Of a stretch of 64,000 nucleotides of DNA, positions 1 to 8,727 are shown in pieces. The notes beneath the pieces are model-generated. The model was not told the origin of the DNA. It saw only the letters and a list, made by a program, of their open reading frames with translations, and did not search any database. Where the stretch lies: contig JARFNK010000003.1 of assembly GCA_029167225.1 (NCBI GenBank), positions 62,001-126,000 of the forward strand, given 5' to 3'. Position numbers and translations under genes: made by a program. This DNA comes from Sphingobium arseniciresistens. Lineage in GTDB: Bacteria > Pseudomonadota > Alphaproteobacteria > Sphingomonadales > Sphingomonadaceae. Position 1 is the first letter of the stretch, and each line of letters starts with the position of its first letter.

Positions 1-316
1 CACCACCGAGGAACTGGTGTTCGACGACAAGGGCCGGTTGCTGAGCCATGCGCCGTCCACCTACAAGATCCCCACTGCCAGCGACCGGCCCGCGCATATG
101 GACATCCGCCTGTGGGATGGCGGCTGCGCGAACGTGCCGACCATCCATCGGTCGAAGGCCGTGGGTGAGCCGCCCTTCATGCTGGCGCTCTCGGTGCTGT
201 CGGCGCTGACCCATGCTGTCGCCGCCGCCGTGCCGGGAAAAGGATTGCCCGCGCTCGATGCACCGGCGACGCCAGAACGCATCCTCGGCGCCATCGCGGC
301 GTTGCGGGCGGGGTGA
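1..316 (+). CDS. xdhB: Xanthine dehydrogenase molybdopterin-binding subunit, C-terminal end (partial)
   Basis: The window opens inside this gene and only about the last 104 codons are present, read from base 2. The segment has the conserved tail of the large molybdenum subunit of bacterial xanthine dehydrogenase: TTEEL, then APSTYKIP and HRSKAVGEPPFML. The enzyme oxidises hypoxanthine and xanthine to urate in the cytoplasm. The stop codon TGA (314-316) overlaps the start of the XdhC chaperone gene, the usual xdhA-xdhB-xdhC order. The upstream subunit gene lies outside the window. The identity is secure from the tail motif and the xdhC neighbour, but nothing can be said about its start or promoter. 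Confidence 0.93.
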   Translation, partial: TTEELVFDDKGRLLSHAPSTYKIPTASDRPAHMDIRLWDGGCANVPTIHRSKAVGEPPFMLALSVLSALTHAVAAAVPGKGLPALDAPATPERILGAIAALRAG

Positions 317-1248
317 TGGCGGTGCTCGACTGGGCGGAAGAGGCGCTGCGGGGATTGGCGCATGGGCCTACCGCGATGGTGACGGTGCTGGCGACGGAGG
401 GCTCCGCGCCGCGCGGGCCGGGCACGCGCATGGTGGTCACGGAACATGGGCTTTCCGGCTCGATCGGTGGCGGCATGCTGGAATATCGCGCCGCCGAGCA
501 GGCGCGCGCGATCCTTGCCCTTCCGCCCGGAAGCTGGCGGGTGCAGGATTACCCCCTCGGTCCACTGCTCGGTCAATGCTGCGGCGGCAAGGTCCGCCTG
601 CTGGTCGAGCGGCTGGACGAGGACGCCGCGACCTGGCTGCGCGCCGCCGATTTCGGCACCGTCTGGGAGGCGCGCTTCGGCGGCGACCGGATCGTGCGCG
701 CGCCGCTGGACACCGATGCAACCGCCGCGCTGCCCTCTGCTCGTGATCCGCGCCCGGAGCCGGGCGCCGTGCTCGCCGAGCGGCTTGGCACGGCGCCGCG
801 CCCCGTCATCATGCTGGGCGCGGGCCATGTCGGGCAAGCGATCGCGCGCGCCGCCCATGGCCTACCCTTTGCCTTCGCCTGGTATGACAATCGCGCCGAG
901 GCGGCCGGGATCGCCGGCGTCACCCATGCGCAGGAGGAAGAGATGCTCTGCGCGATCGGCGCCGCGCCGCGCAATGCCGCCATCCTCATCCTTACCCATG
1001 ACCATGGCCTCGACTTCCGTTTGACGCAGGCGTCGCTGCCCCGGTCTTTCGCCTTTACCGGAGTCATCGGGTCCGCCACCAAGCGCGCCCGCTTCCTCTC
1101 GCGCCTGCGCAAGGCGGGCATGGATGAGGAGGCGCTTGGCCGCATGGTCTGCCCCATCGGCATGGCCGGCATCAACGGGAAGGAGCCCGAAGTGATCGCC
1201 ATCGCCGTCCTCGCCCAGCTGCTCGCGCTCGCGGGGCCGCGCGCATGA
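316..1248 (+). CDS. xdhC: XdhC, molybdenum cofactor insertion factor for xanthine dehydrogenase
   Basis: XdhC-family proteins bind the molybdenum cofactor, help sulfurate it and deliver it to xanthine dehydrogenase. The protein (about 310 residues) has the N-terminal XdhC/CoxI domain (ATEGSAPRGPGTRM, then QCCGGKVRLL with the paired cysteines) and a C-terminal Rossmann-type domain starting at RPVIMLGAGHVGQA. I chose the ATG at 316, which overlaps the xdhB stop as TGATG; a GTG one codon earlier (313) is also possible. The end overlaps guaD by four bases (ATGA), so xdhB, xdhC and guaD are translationally coupled parts of one purine-degradation operon. Confidence 0.93.
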   Translation: MAVLDWAEEALRGLAHGPTAMVTVLATEGSAPRGPGTRMVVTEHGLSGSIGGGMLEYRAAEQARAILALPPGSWRVQDYPLGPLLGQCCGGKVRLLVERLDEDAATWLRAADFGTVWEARFGGDRIVRAPLDTDATAALPSARDPRPEPGAVLAERLGTAPRPVIMLGAGHVGQAIARAAHGLPFAFAWYDNRAEAAGIAGVTHAQEEEMLCAIGAAPRNAAILILTHDHGLDFRLTQASLPRSFAFTGVIGSATKRARFLSRLRKAGMDEEALGRMVCPIGMAGINGKEPEVIAIAVLAQLLALAGPRA

Positions 1249-2555
1249 GCCTGGCCGGTTATCGCGCCGAAATTCTTGCCGTGCCCCATGATCCCGCGCA
1301 GGCGGGTGCGGAGGCGATCGTTCATTACCCAGACGGCCTGCTGGTCGTGGACGACGGCATCGTCGTGGCGCTGGGCGATCATGGGAGACTTGCGCCCCGA
1401 TACCCTGACGCGCCGGTCACGGCCTTCCCCGGCGGGCTGATCGTGCCGGGCTTCATCGACACCCATATCCATTATCCGCAGACCGAGCGGATCGCCGCCC
1501 ATGGCGCGCAATTGCTCGACTGGCTGGACCGGCACATCTTCCCTGCAGAGATGGCCTTTGCCGATCGCGCCCATGCCGATGGGGTCGCCGCCTTCTTCCT
1601 CGATGAACTGCTGCGCAACGGCACGACCAGCGCGCTGGTGTTCTCCACCATGCACCCCGCTTCGGTCGATGCGCTGTTCGAGGCGGCGCTGGCACGGAAC
1701 ATGCGGATCGTGTCGGGCAAGACGATGATGGACCAGTGCGCGCCGGACGCCCTGTGCGACACGGCCGAGGGATCGCGCGCCGAGAATGAAGCGCTCATTG
1801 CCCGCTGGCGGGGGCGTGGCCGGCTTGGTTATGCGATCACGCCGCGTTTTGCGCTCACCTCCTCCGACGCGCAGTTGCAGGTGGCGGGCGATCTGCTCGC
1901 GGCCCACCCGGATGCGCTGCTGCACACGCATCTGTCGGAAAATCGGGGCGAGATCGCCGCAGTGGCCGCGCGCTTCCCGCACGCGATCGACTATCTCGAC
2001 GTCTATGACCGTTTCGGGCTGGTCGGCGACCGGTCGGTCTTCGCCCATGGCGTGCATCTGGACGACCGGGCGATGGGCCGCATGGCGCAGGCCGGCGCTG
2101 GCATCGCTTTCTGCCCCACCTCCAACCTGTTCCTTGGCTCCGGCCTGTTCGACCTTGCCCGCGCCGACGCGCATGGCGTGAAGGTGGGCCTGGGCACGGA
2201 TGTCGGCGCTGGCACCAGCTTCTCGCTGCTTTCGACCATGGGGGAAGCGTACAAGGTCTGCCAGATGCGCGGCGCCAGCCTCGATCCCTTCCGCGCGCTC
2301 CATCTGGCGACGGCTGCGGGCGCGCGGTTGCTCGGCATGGCCGACCGGGTCGGCGCGCTGCAGCCGGGACAGGAGGCGGACTTCGTCGTGCTGGATGGCG
2401 CGGCGACCCCGCTGCTCGCCCGCCGTACCGCCGGACGGCCGCTCGCCGAGCGCCTGTTCGCGCTGCAGATACTGGGTGATGACAGGGCGGTTGCCAGCAC
2501 CTATGTCGCGGGCCGAAGGGTGCATGCCCGTTCTGCCAAGGATGCAACAGCATAA
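1245..2555 (+). CDS. guaD: Guanine deaminase
   Basis: This amidohydrolase converts guanine to xanthine and so supplies the substrate of the xanthine dehydrogenase encoded just upstream. The 436-residue protein shows the metal-dependent amidohydrolase signature: DTHIHYPQTE near residues 72-81 with two metal-binding histidines, HTHLSENRGE with another metal-ligand histidine, FAHGVHL, and GLGTDVGAGTS with the catalytic aspartate. Length and motifs match the GuaD family rather than cytosine deaminase or chlorohydrolases. The ATG overlaps the xdhC stop by four bases. Its own stop overlaps the next small gene, so all of these are probably on one transcript. Confidence 0.93.
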   Translation: MSLAGYRAEILAVPHDPAQAGAEAIVHYPDGLLVVDDGIVVALGDHGRLAPRYPDAPVTAFPGGLIVPGFIDTHIHYPQTERIAAHGAQLLDWLDRHIFPAEMAFADRAHADGVAAFFLDELLRNGTTSALVFSTMHPASVDALFEAALARNMRIVSGKTMMDQCAPDALCDTAEGSRAENEALIARWRGRGRLGYAITPRFALTSSDAQLQVAGDLLAAHPDALLHTHLSENRGEIAAVAARFPHAIDYLDVYDRFGLVGDRSVFAHGVHLDDRAMGRMAQAGAGIAFCPTSNLFLGSGLFDLARADAHGVKVGLGTDVGAGTSFSLLSTMGEAYKVCQMRGASLDPFRALHLATAAGARLLGMADRVGALQPGQEADFVVLDGAATPLLARRTAGRPLAERLFALQILGDDRAVASTYVAGRRVHARSAKDATA

Positions 2556-2746
2556 TGACGATGTTCTGGACGGTGGCGATCGTGCTCGCGGGCTTCTATT
2601 GCCTGGCGCGCGGATTGTTCGACCTGCGGCAGAAGCGCTATCTGTGGGGCGTGCTCGGCCTGTGCTGCGGCGCGATCATCCTGTTGACGCCCATTCCGAC
2701 GCAGGTCGTGACGGTCGATCTTCCTTCCTCTGCGGCGACGCATTGA
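2555..2746 (+). CDS. Small two-helix membrane protein, function unknown
   Basis: A 63-residue protein starting at an ATG whose A is the last base of the guaD stop codon, so translation is probably coupled. It has two hydrophobic stretches (about residues 4-20 and 29-45) separated by a basic loop, RQKR, which predicts a small inner-membrane protein. I do not recognise a family. Its place between guanine deaminase and a bile-acid:sodium-symporter-family transporter hints at a role near purine uptake or simple co-expression, but this is inference from position only. Confidence 0.6.
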   Translation: MTMFWTVAIVLAGFYCLARGLFDLRQKRYLWGVLGLCCGAIILLTPIPTQVVTVDLPSSAATH

Positions 2747-2776
2747 TCGCCTGGTTCAAGATTGCGTGGGAATGAC

Positions 2777-3748
2777 ATGATGGCGCGACTGAAGGGCCTG
2801 CTCGATCCGTTCATCCTGATGCTGCTCGGCACGGTGTTGCTGGCGAGCATATTGCCGCCGCGCGGCTGGGGTGTGCCGCTTTTCGGTGGGATCGCGGATG
2901 CGGCGATTGTGCTGCTGTTCTTCCTGCACGGCGCCAAGCTCTCGCGCGAGGCGATCTGGGCCGGCGCGCGCAACTGGCGGCTGCACGTCGCGGTGCTGGC
3001 GACGACCTTCGTGCTGTTTCCGCTGCTGGGTCTGGCGATCGGCAAGATCCCGTTTCTGCCGCCCATATTGGCGGCGGGCATGCTTTACCTGACCATGCTG
3101 CCGTCCACGGTGCAGTCGTCCATCGCCTTCACGGCCATGGCGCGGGGCAATGTCGCGGCGGCGGTGTGCAGCGCTTCCTTCTCCAACATCCTGGGCATCT
3201 TCGTGACGCCGCTGCTGGTTGCGCTGCTGATGGGCGGGGAGACGGGCGCGGTGTCCTTCTCCTCGGTGGAGAGCATCGCGCTACAACTGCTGCTGCCCTT
3301 CATTTCGGGCCATCTGCTGCGGCCGGTGATCGGCGGCTTCGTGGCCCGGCACAAGTCGCTGGTGACGGTCGTCGATCGGGGGTCGATCCTGCTGGTCGTC
3401 TACACCGCTTTTGGCGCGGCCGTGGTCGAAGGGCTGTGGAGCCGGGTTTCCGCGGGCGAACTGGGGCTGATCGCGCTCTTGTGCGTGGTGCTGCTGGTCT
3501 TGGTCCTGCTCATCACCTGGGGCTTAGGCAAGCTGCTGGGGTTCAGCCGCGAGGATGCGATCGTGCTGCTGTTCTGCGGATCGAAGAAGAGCCTCGCCTC
3601 GGGCGTGCCGATGGCGGGCGCGTTGTTCCCTGCCGCGCAGGTCGGGCCGATCATCCTGCCGCTGATGTTGTTCCACCAGATCCAGCTGATCGCCTGCGCG
3701 CTGCTGGCCCGGCGCTTCGCCGCGCAACCCGACGAGGGCGCGCGCTGA
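2777..3748 (+). CDS. Bile acid:sodium symporter family transporter (YfeH-like)
   Basis: A polytopic inner-membrane protein of about 323 residues with roughly ten hydrophobic segments, belonging to the SBF-like/YfeH branch of the bile acid:sodium symporter fold. Typical segments include LTMLPSTVQSSIAFT and FCGSKKSLASGVPMAG, the latter the second crossover-region motif of the family. A TTG at 2762 opens the frame, but ATG at 2777 (or 2780) is the more natural start. It follows the purine catabolic genes by about 30 bases and may be part of that transcript. The substrate is not predictable; members of this branch carry organic anions, and transport of a purine breakdown product is only a guess from context. 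Confidence 0.85.
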   Translation: MMARLKGLLDPFILMLLGTVLLASILPPRGWGVPLFGGIADAAIVLLFFLHGAKLSREAIWAGARNWRLHVAVLATTFVLFPLLGLAIGKIPFLPPILAAGMLYLTMLPSTVQSSIAFTAMARGNVAAAVCSASFSNILGIFVTPLLVALLMGGETGAVSFSSVESIALQLLLPFISGHLLRPVIGGFVARHKSLVTVVDRGSILLVVYTAFGAAVVEGLWSRVSAGELGLIALLCVVLLVLVLLITWGLGKLLGFSREDAIVLLFCGSKKSLASGVPMAGALFPAAQVGPIILPLMLFHQIQLIACALLARRFAAQPDEGAR

Positions 3749-3756
3749 TACAAGAA

Positions 3757-3783
3757 CCCTCCCCCACAGGAAGCGGGGGAGGG
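3757..3783. terminator. Hairpin between convergent genes
   Basis: CCCTCCCCC (3757-3765) pairs perfectly with GGGGGAGGG (3775-3783) around a 9-base loop. It lies between the converging ends of the symporter gene (+) and the hydrolase-like gene (-). No T-run follows, so it may be a factor-assisted or bidirectional terminator, or a short intergenic repeat of a kind common in high-GC genomes. Confidence 0.5.
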
Positions 3784-3822
3784 CTGGAAGTCGGGGGCTC
3801 GGGGCAGCCCGTCGGGATTGGC

Positions 3823-4482
3823 TTAGAGTGACAGGTCGATGGGCGGCTTGGCCGCCTTGGGGAAGCCGATGACCTCTGCCTCGCCGCGCGGCGTCGCCAC
3901 GACGCCCTCTCCATCCTGCGCGATCAGCCAGTTCAGGATGTCGCGGCCATGGCCCCAGCGGCCAAGATCGGCAGCGTCGTTCGCCGAGCCGATCTCGCCG
4001 CCATCGACGCTGTGGCTGCCCCACAGCCGGGCAAGCGCCTGCGCCCCGGCATAATCCATCCGATGATCGTTGCGACTGGCGACGACCACGCTGGGGAATG
4101 GCAGCAGCACCTTCGCCGCAGGGCCGAAGCTGATGAGGCGCAGGTCGTCGCTGGCGGTGTCGATACGCGGCGGTGCGACCAGCATCGCGCCGGCCACGGG
4201 TGTACCATAGGCCGGGCTCTCCAGCGCTGCCCACCAGGCGACGGCATGGGAGGCCAGGCCGCGCGCTACCAGTACGACCGGCCGGTCTGCATTGCGGATG
4301 GCCATGTTCAGGGCGGTGACCCAGGCGTTGCGATTGGGGCTGGACCACAGGCCCAGGTCGACGGGCCGGCAATCGTCCAGATCCTCGTTCCAGCGGCTCA
4401 GCCAGTGGCCCGACCCCGGCTGTTCCATACCCGCCAGCGTCAGGATGATGGGGGTTCGGTCGGTGACATTCTGCTTGGTCAT
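3823..4482 (-). CDS. RBBP9/YdeN-family hydrolase fold with catalytic Ser and His replaced (probable pseudoenzyme)
   Basis: The 219-residue protein is clearly homologous to the RBBP9/YdeN serine hydrolases and to the intact paralogue at 32327-32992. Both have LT-x-x-G...SGPGHW or GSGHW near the N-terminus, LG-x-W-(A/S)SPNRN-x-WV, AWW and VASRND. The nucleophile elbow AHSLGC of the paralogue reads ARGLAS here, so the serine is Gly75. The paralogue's GHSGHIN, with the catalytic histidine, reads GEIGSAN (Glu163, Ser166). The aspartate of SRND (Asp139) is kept. I chose ATG 4482 because AGGAGGAG lies just upstream; the frame runs on to 4542. A TGTCTA-N9-TAGACA palindrome at 4521-4541 precedes it. 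Hydrolysis looks impossible; a binding or regulatory role is inference. Confidence 0.88.
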   Translation of the reverse strand: MTKQNVTDRTPIILTLAGMEQPGSGHWLSRWNEDLDDCRPVDLGLWSSPNRNAWVTALNMAIRNADRPVVLVARGLASHAVAWWAALESPAYGTPVAGAMLVAPPRIDTASDDLRLISFGPAAKVLLPFPSVVVASRNDHRMDYAGAQALARLWGSHSVDGGEIGSANDAADLGRWGHGRDILNWLIAQDGEGVVATPRGEAEVIGFPKAAKPPIDLSL

Positions 4483-4520
4483 GACATCGCTCCTCCTGTT
4501 GATTCGTGAGGATGATGTTA

Positions 4521-4541
4521 TGTCTATTGTTGGAGTAGACA
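4521..4541. promoter_or_regulatory. Palindromic operator TGTCTA-N9-TAGACA upstream of the hydrolase-like gene
   Basis: TGTCTA (4521-4526) and TAGACA (4536-4541) form a perfect 6+6 inverted repeat with a 9-base spacer, 40 bases upstream of the start at 4482. Read along the gene, TTGTCTAC and AATAGA recur at the same spacing upstream of the paralogous gene (32273-32293), 34 bases before its start. The likely role is a binding site of a dimeric regulator shared by both genes. Confidence 0.55.
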
Positions 4542-4591
4542 AGATGGTGGAGCCGAAATGAACCGGCTTTGCGCCAGTCCGTTAAATTGCC

Positions 4592-7500
4592 TCAGTCCGC
4601 CCCATAGCCGCCACCGCCCGGCGTCTCGATCACGAAGACGTCGCCCTCCTCCATCGCCACGGAGGCGGTCGCGGGCAGGCTTTCCGTCCGCCCGTCGGCG
4701 CGCTCCACCCGGTTGATCCCCGGCGCGCCTGGTGCCCCGCCCCGAAGGCCGAAGGCGCCAGCCTCGCGATTGTTGGAGAGGATGCCGGCGAACATCGGCT
4801 GGCGGAAGCGGATGCGCCGCACCGCGCCGTCGCCGCCGCGATGGGTGCCCGTGCCGCCCGATCCCCGGCGGATGGAAAAGCGCTCCACCAGTACCGGGAA
4901 GCGGCTCTCCAGCACTTCGGGATCGGTCAGCTGGCTGTTGGTCATATGCGTCTGCACAGCATCGGCGCCGTCGAAATCCGGTCCTGCGCCAGACCCGCCC
5001 GCGATCGTCTCATAATATTGATGGGTGGCATCGCCGAAGGTCAGGTTGTTCATCGTCCCCTGCGATCCCGCCAGCGCGCCCAGTGCCCCCAGAAGCGCAT
5101 CCGTCACCGCCTGGCTGGTCTCCACATTACCGGCGACGACGGCGGCGGGGCGGCGGGGGTTCAGCATCGATCCTTCGGGAATGTGCAGGGTGACGGGCCG
5201 CATGCAGCCGTCGTTGAGCGGGATCGGCAGGTCGACCAGCAGCCGCATGACATAGAGCACGGCAGCGCGCACCACCGCGACCGGCGCATTGAAATTGTCC
5301 GCCCGCTGCGGGCTGGTGCCGGCGAAGTCGATGGAGATCCCGCCGGCATGATGATCCACCCGCACGGCCACGCAGATATGGCTGCCGCCATCCATCGGGT
5401 AGGTGAAGTTGCCGTCGCGCAGCCGGCCCGCCAACGCGCGCACGGCCGCCTCGGCATGATCCTGCACATGGCCCATATAGGCGCGAACGACCTGCGCGCC
5501 CTGATCGGCGCACAGATCGAGCAGCGCCTGCGCGCCGCGCCGGCAGGCGGCGATCTGCGCGGCGAGATCGGCGATGTTGCGGTCTGGCTTGCGTGCCGGC
5601 CATGGCCCGGAGGCGAGCAACTGGCGCAGTTCCGATTCCTTCAGCACGCCGTCCTCGACGATCAGCATCGCGTCGAGCACGATGCCTTCCTCCTCGATGC
5701 TGACGCTGTCGGGCGGCATCGAGCCGGGGCTCTTGCCGCCGATATCGGCATGATGCCCGCGCGCGGCGACGAAGAAGGCGGGGACTTGCTCGTCCTCGAC
5801 GAACACCGGCGCGATCACGGTGATGTCGGGCAGGTGCGTGCCGCCCTGATAGGGATCGTTCAGCGCATAGACGTCACCCGGCCGGATGCCACGGCCATCG
5901 CTGCCCCTGCGGGTGATGACGGTGCGGATGCTCTCGCCCATCGACCCCAGATGGACCGGAATATGCGGCGCGTTGGCGATGAGGTTGCCGGCGCCGTCGA
6001 ACAGCGCGCAGGAGAAGTCCAGCCGCTCACGGATGTTCACCGAGGCTGCGCTGTGGCGCAGCGCCGCACCCATCTCCCGCGCGATCGCCATGAACAGGCC
6101 GGAGAAGATCTCCAGGCGCACGGGGTCGAGTGCGGTGTCGGCCTTGACCACTGCCCGCGCGGCGGCGCTGCGCTCCAGGATCAGGCAGCCCTCGGCATCG
6201 ACCCGCGCACTCCAGCCCGGCTCGATCACGCTGGTCGCCACCGGATCGACGATCAGTGCAGGCCCGGCGATCCGCGCACCTTCCGCCAGTGCGTCGCGGC
6301 AATGGACAGGGGCATCATGATCGACCCCCGCCATCCGTATGCGGGCATGGGCGGCAGGGGGCAGGGTCCGCTCGGCGGCAAGCGTAGGCGCACCGATTTC
6401 CGCAGCGTCGGATATGGCCTCCACGCTCAGCATGTCGACGATCAGCCCGCCGGGCAGCGCATAGCCGAAACGTTGGCGATAGCGCTCGATGAAGGCGGCA
6501 TGCATCGTCTGCGGATCGGCCATCGGCACTGCAATGCTGCTATCCACCCCCTCGGCGCGCAGATGGGCGAGGGCTTGGGTGTGGATCACGGCCGGGGCGA
6601 TGCCCTGCGCTTCAAGCGCGGCGCGGGCGTCCGCATCCAGCCCGCTCAGTGCTGCGTTGATGGCGTCCATATTGCCGGGGTCCAGCGGGATGGCGACGGT
6701 GCGTTCGCGCATCGCGCGCCGGTCGGCCAGCCCCATGCCATAGGCGGAAAGCACGCCGGCCAGCGGATGGATGAGCACGGTCTCGATCCCCAGCGCATCG
6801 GCGACCAGGCAGGCATGCTGCCCGCCCGCGCCGCCGAAACAGGCGAGCGCGAACTGCCGCACATCATGGCCGCGCGATATGGAGATGGCCTTGATGGCGT
6901 TGGCCATGTCGGCAACGGCAATGGCGATCAGCCCTTCGGCAAGGTCCAGTGGCGCGGGCGTGCTGCCGGTCGCCGCACCGACGGCGGCGCAGAGTTCGCT
7001 CATCTTCGCAGCGGCGGCATCCCGGTCCAGCGGCGCGTCGCCGCCAGGCCCGAACAGGCGGGGGAAGAAATCGGGTTGCAGCTTGCCCAGCAGCAGGTTG
7101 CAGTCGGTGACGGTCAGCGGACCGCCGCGCCGGTAGCAGGCCGGTCCGGGCACGGCGCCCGCCGAATGCGGCCCAACCGACAGTGTGGTCCCTGCGCCCT
7201 GGCCCGCCACCGCGCAGATCGATCCGCCGCCCGCCGCCACTGTATGGATGCGCAGCATCGGCGCGCGGATATGGACGCCCGCCACCTCCGCCTCATGGTC
7301 ATGCTCGTGCTGCCCGGCATGCAGGGAGATGTCGGTCGAGGTGCCGCCCATGTCGAAGCCGATGACGCGGGTGAAGCCTGCCCGCTCCGCCGTCTTCGCC
7401 ATGCCGACGATGCCGCCCGCCGGGCCGGACAGGATCGCATCCTTGCCCCGGAAGGCGCCGCCGCTGGTAAGGCCGCCGCTCGACTGCATGAACAGCGGGG

Positions 7501-8257
7501 CGTTCTCCTCGCCCAGTGCCGCGTCCAGTCCCGCCACATAGGCGTGCAGCGCCGGCGAGAGATAGGCATCGACCACGCTTGTCTGCGCGCGGGGGATCAG
7601 GCGGATGAGCGCGCCGACCTCATGGCTCACGGAAATCTGCGTGAAGCCCAGTTCCCGCGCGATCCGGGCCAGCGCCCTTTCATGCGCGTCATGGCGGTAG
7701 CCGTGGAGCAGGGCGATCGCGATCGCCTCGATCCCGCGGGCTCGTGCCGCGGAAAGGGCTGCGCGGGCAGAGTCCTCGTCCAGCGGCTGCAGCACTTCTC
7801 CCTGCGCGCTCATCCGCTCGTCGATTTCGGCGACGTCCATGTAGAGCGGCGCCGGCTTCACGATATGGCGGGCGAAGATGTCGGGTCGCGCCTGCGTGCC
7901 GATCGCCAGCGCATCGCCAAAGCCGCGCGTGATCGCCAGCAGCACCGGCGCACCCTTGCGCTCCAGCAGCGCATTGGTGGCGATGGTGGTGCCGATGCGG
8001 ATGTCTGCGCGCGGCAGCGGCCCCTGCGGCACGCCCGACAGCATGCGGATCGCGGCGATCGCGGCGTCGTCATATTGGCCGGGATTGTCGGACAGCAGCT
8101 TGGCCGTCGCCAGCTTGCCGTCCGGCCCGCGCGCCACCACATCGGTAAAGGTGCCGCCCCGATCGATCCAGAAATGCCAGTGGGGCTCCGTAGCCGGACG
8201 GGAAGATGCTGGCTGGGGCTCTGACAGAGGTTGGGGCGCTGGGGTGAGGCTGTTCAT
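4592..8257 (-). CDS. 5-oxoprolinase (fused HyuA-HyuB type, ATP-dependent)
   Basis: A 1221-residue protein that joins the two hydantoinase/oxoprolinase subunits in one chain, as in eukaryotic OPLAH. The N-terminal half (about residues 30-690) is the HyuA ATPase-like domain, with DRGGTFTD near residue 33, TNALLERKG and FDMGGTSTD. The C-terminal half (about 705-1221) is the HyuB domain, starting near [14 protein letters not shown] and ending with [11 protein letters not shown]. The reaction expected of this form is ATP-driven opening of 5-oxoproline to glutamate, a salvage step of glutathione turnover. The ATG at 8257 gives the full family length. It stands alone, followed on the same strand by the hydrolase-like gene after 109 bases. 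Confidence 0.9.
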   Translation of the reverse strand: MNSLTPAPQPLSEPQPASSRPATEPHWHFWIDRGGTFTDVVARGPDGKLATAKLLSDNPGQYDDAAIAAIRMLSGVPQGPLPRADIRIGTTIATNALLERKGAPVLLAITRGFGDALAIGTQARPDIFARHIVKPAPLYMDVAEIDERMSAQGEVLQPLDEDSARAALSAARARGIEAIAIALLHGYRHDAHERALARIARELGFTQISVSHEVGALIRLIPRAQTSVVDAYLSPALHAYVAGLDAALGEENAPLFMQSSGGLTSGGAFRGKDAILSGPAGGIVGMAKTAERAGFTRVIGFDMGGTSTDISLHAGQHEHDHEAEVAGVHIRAPMLRIHTVAAGGGSICAVAGQGAGTTLSVGPHSAGAVPGPACYRRGGPLTVTDCNLLLGKLQPDFFPRLFGPGGDAPLDRDAAAAKMSELCAAVGAATGSTPAPLDLAEGLIAIAVADMANAIKAISISRGHDVRQFALACFGGAGGQHACLVADALGIETVLIHPLAGVLSAYGMGLADRRAMRERTVAIPLDPGNMDAINAALSGLDADARAALEAQGIAPAVIHTQALAHLRAEGVDSSIAVPMADPQTMHAAFIERYRQRFGYALPGGLIVDMLSVEAISDAAEIGAPTLAAERTLPPAAHARIRMAGVDHDAPVHCRDALAEGARIAGPALIVDPVATSVIEPGWSARVDAEGCLILERSAAARAVVKADTALDPVRLEIFSGLFMAIAREMGAALRHSAASVNIRERLDFSCALFDGAGNLIANAPHIPVHLGSMGESIRTVITRRGSDGRGIRPGDVYALNDPYQGGTHLPDITVIAPVFVEDEQVPAFFVAARGHHADIGGKSPGSMPPDSVSIEEEGIVLDAMLIVEDGVLKESELRQLLASGPWPARKPDRNIADLAAQIAACRRGAQALLDLCADQGAQVVRAYMGHVQDHAEAAVRALAGRLRDGNFTYPMDGGSHICVAVRVDHHAGGISIDFAGTSPQRADNFNAPVAVVRAAVLYVMRLLVDLPIPLNDGCMRPVTLHIPEGSMLNPRRPAAVVAGNVETSQAVTDALLGALGALAGSQGTMNNLTFGDATHQYYETIAGGSGAGPDFDGADAVQTHMTNSQLTDPEVLESRFPVLVERFSIRRGSGGTGTHRGGDGAVRRIRFRQPMFAGILSNNREAGAFGLRGGAPGAPGINRVERADGRTESLPATASVAMEEGDVFVIETPGGGGYGAD

Positions 8258-8483
8258 CTTCGCGTCGCTGATACCGGATATGACGGGTGCCCGCGCAGGG
8301 ATGCCGGGCCGCTACTATATGCAGTGCCAGCCACGAAGATGATCCACAAATTTATTTTCATATTGGAGATTGTCTCTTGCCTTTCATGGACATGAGGAAA
8401 ATCCGCGCGTCGCATGTGGCGGGGGCATGGTTTCCGCCGGCTTGACCACCCGCCGAGTCTTTAAACGGTAATTTACCCTCTTG

Positions 8484-8525
8484 CGTCCCGAACTGGCTAT
8501 GGCACTATCCCTTGTATTCGGGACG
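8484..8525. promoter_or_regulatory. Inverted repeat in the nrdA upstream region, possible NrdR-type site in the loop
   Basis: CGTCCCGAA (8484-8492) pairs perfectly with TTCGGGACG (8517-8525). The 24-base interval contains CACTATCCCTTGTA (8503-8516), which agrees with much of the NrdR box pattern (CAC-W-AT...T-W-GT) as I recall it. NrdR is the usual repressor of bacterial reductase genes. A well-matched second box at the expected spacing is not obvious, so the assignment is tentative; the inverted repeat itself is certain. Confidence 0.4.
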
Positions 8526-8555
8526 ACGGGGGTTACCCAATAGATGGTATAAGGA

Positions 8556-8577
8556 CACGGCGACGTGAGTCGGCGTG
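8556..8577 (+). promoter_or_regulatory. Hairpin in the nrdA leader
   Basis: CACGGCGAC (8556-8564) and GTCGGCGTG (8569-8577) pair at 8 of 9 positions with a 4-base loop. A short GGGGTTTTG follows at 8580. This could be an attenuator-like stem in the transcribed leader if transcription begins at the TATAAG just upstream, but the T-run is too short for a firm call. Confidence 0.3.
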
Positions 8578-8727
8578 ACGGGGTTTTGTCGGCTTTATTG
8601 CAGGCGGCGCCTCGGCCTTTGACGTCTCCATGGTTTGGCCTGTGCGGTTCGAAATATGCTATGCAGGGCGCTTGCCCAGTCATGGCGTGACCGAATCGAA
8701 CGAAATGAGAACAACTGGGGACGCCGC

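Larger units (their letters stand above)
8258..8727 (+). other. Long leader region of nrdA (470 bases, no gene)
   Basis: No protein-coding potential convinces me here; the open frames lack ribosome sites and family features. The stretch holds two inverted repeats (8484-8525 and 8556-8577), a TATAAG at 8548-8553 that could be a -10 box, and a fairly AT-rich start (8340-8400). I looked for a cobalamin riboswitch, which some class I reductase genes carry, and did not find its conserved B12 box. The length suggests transcriptional control of ribonucleotide reductase. Confidence 0.5.

Noticed and set aside
4841-8224. Very long open frame (1127 codons) on the plus strand
   Set aside because: It is the mirror of the fused 5-oxoprolinase on the minus strand. 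The protein shows no family features, is rich in Arg, His and Gln as expected of a high-GC shadow frame, and has no ribosome site.
8384-8683. 99-codon open frame in the nrdA leader, minus strand
   Set aside because: No ribosome site, no hydrophobic or domain pattern, and it crosses both inverted repeats of the leader.
8258-8727. Cobalamin riboswitch before nrdA
   Set aside because: The conserved B12 box and the surrounding stem pattern were looked for and not found.
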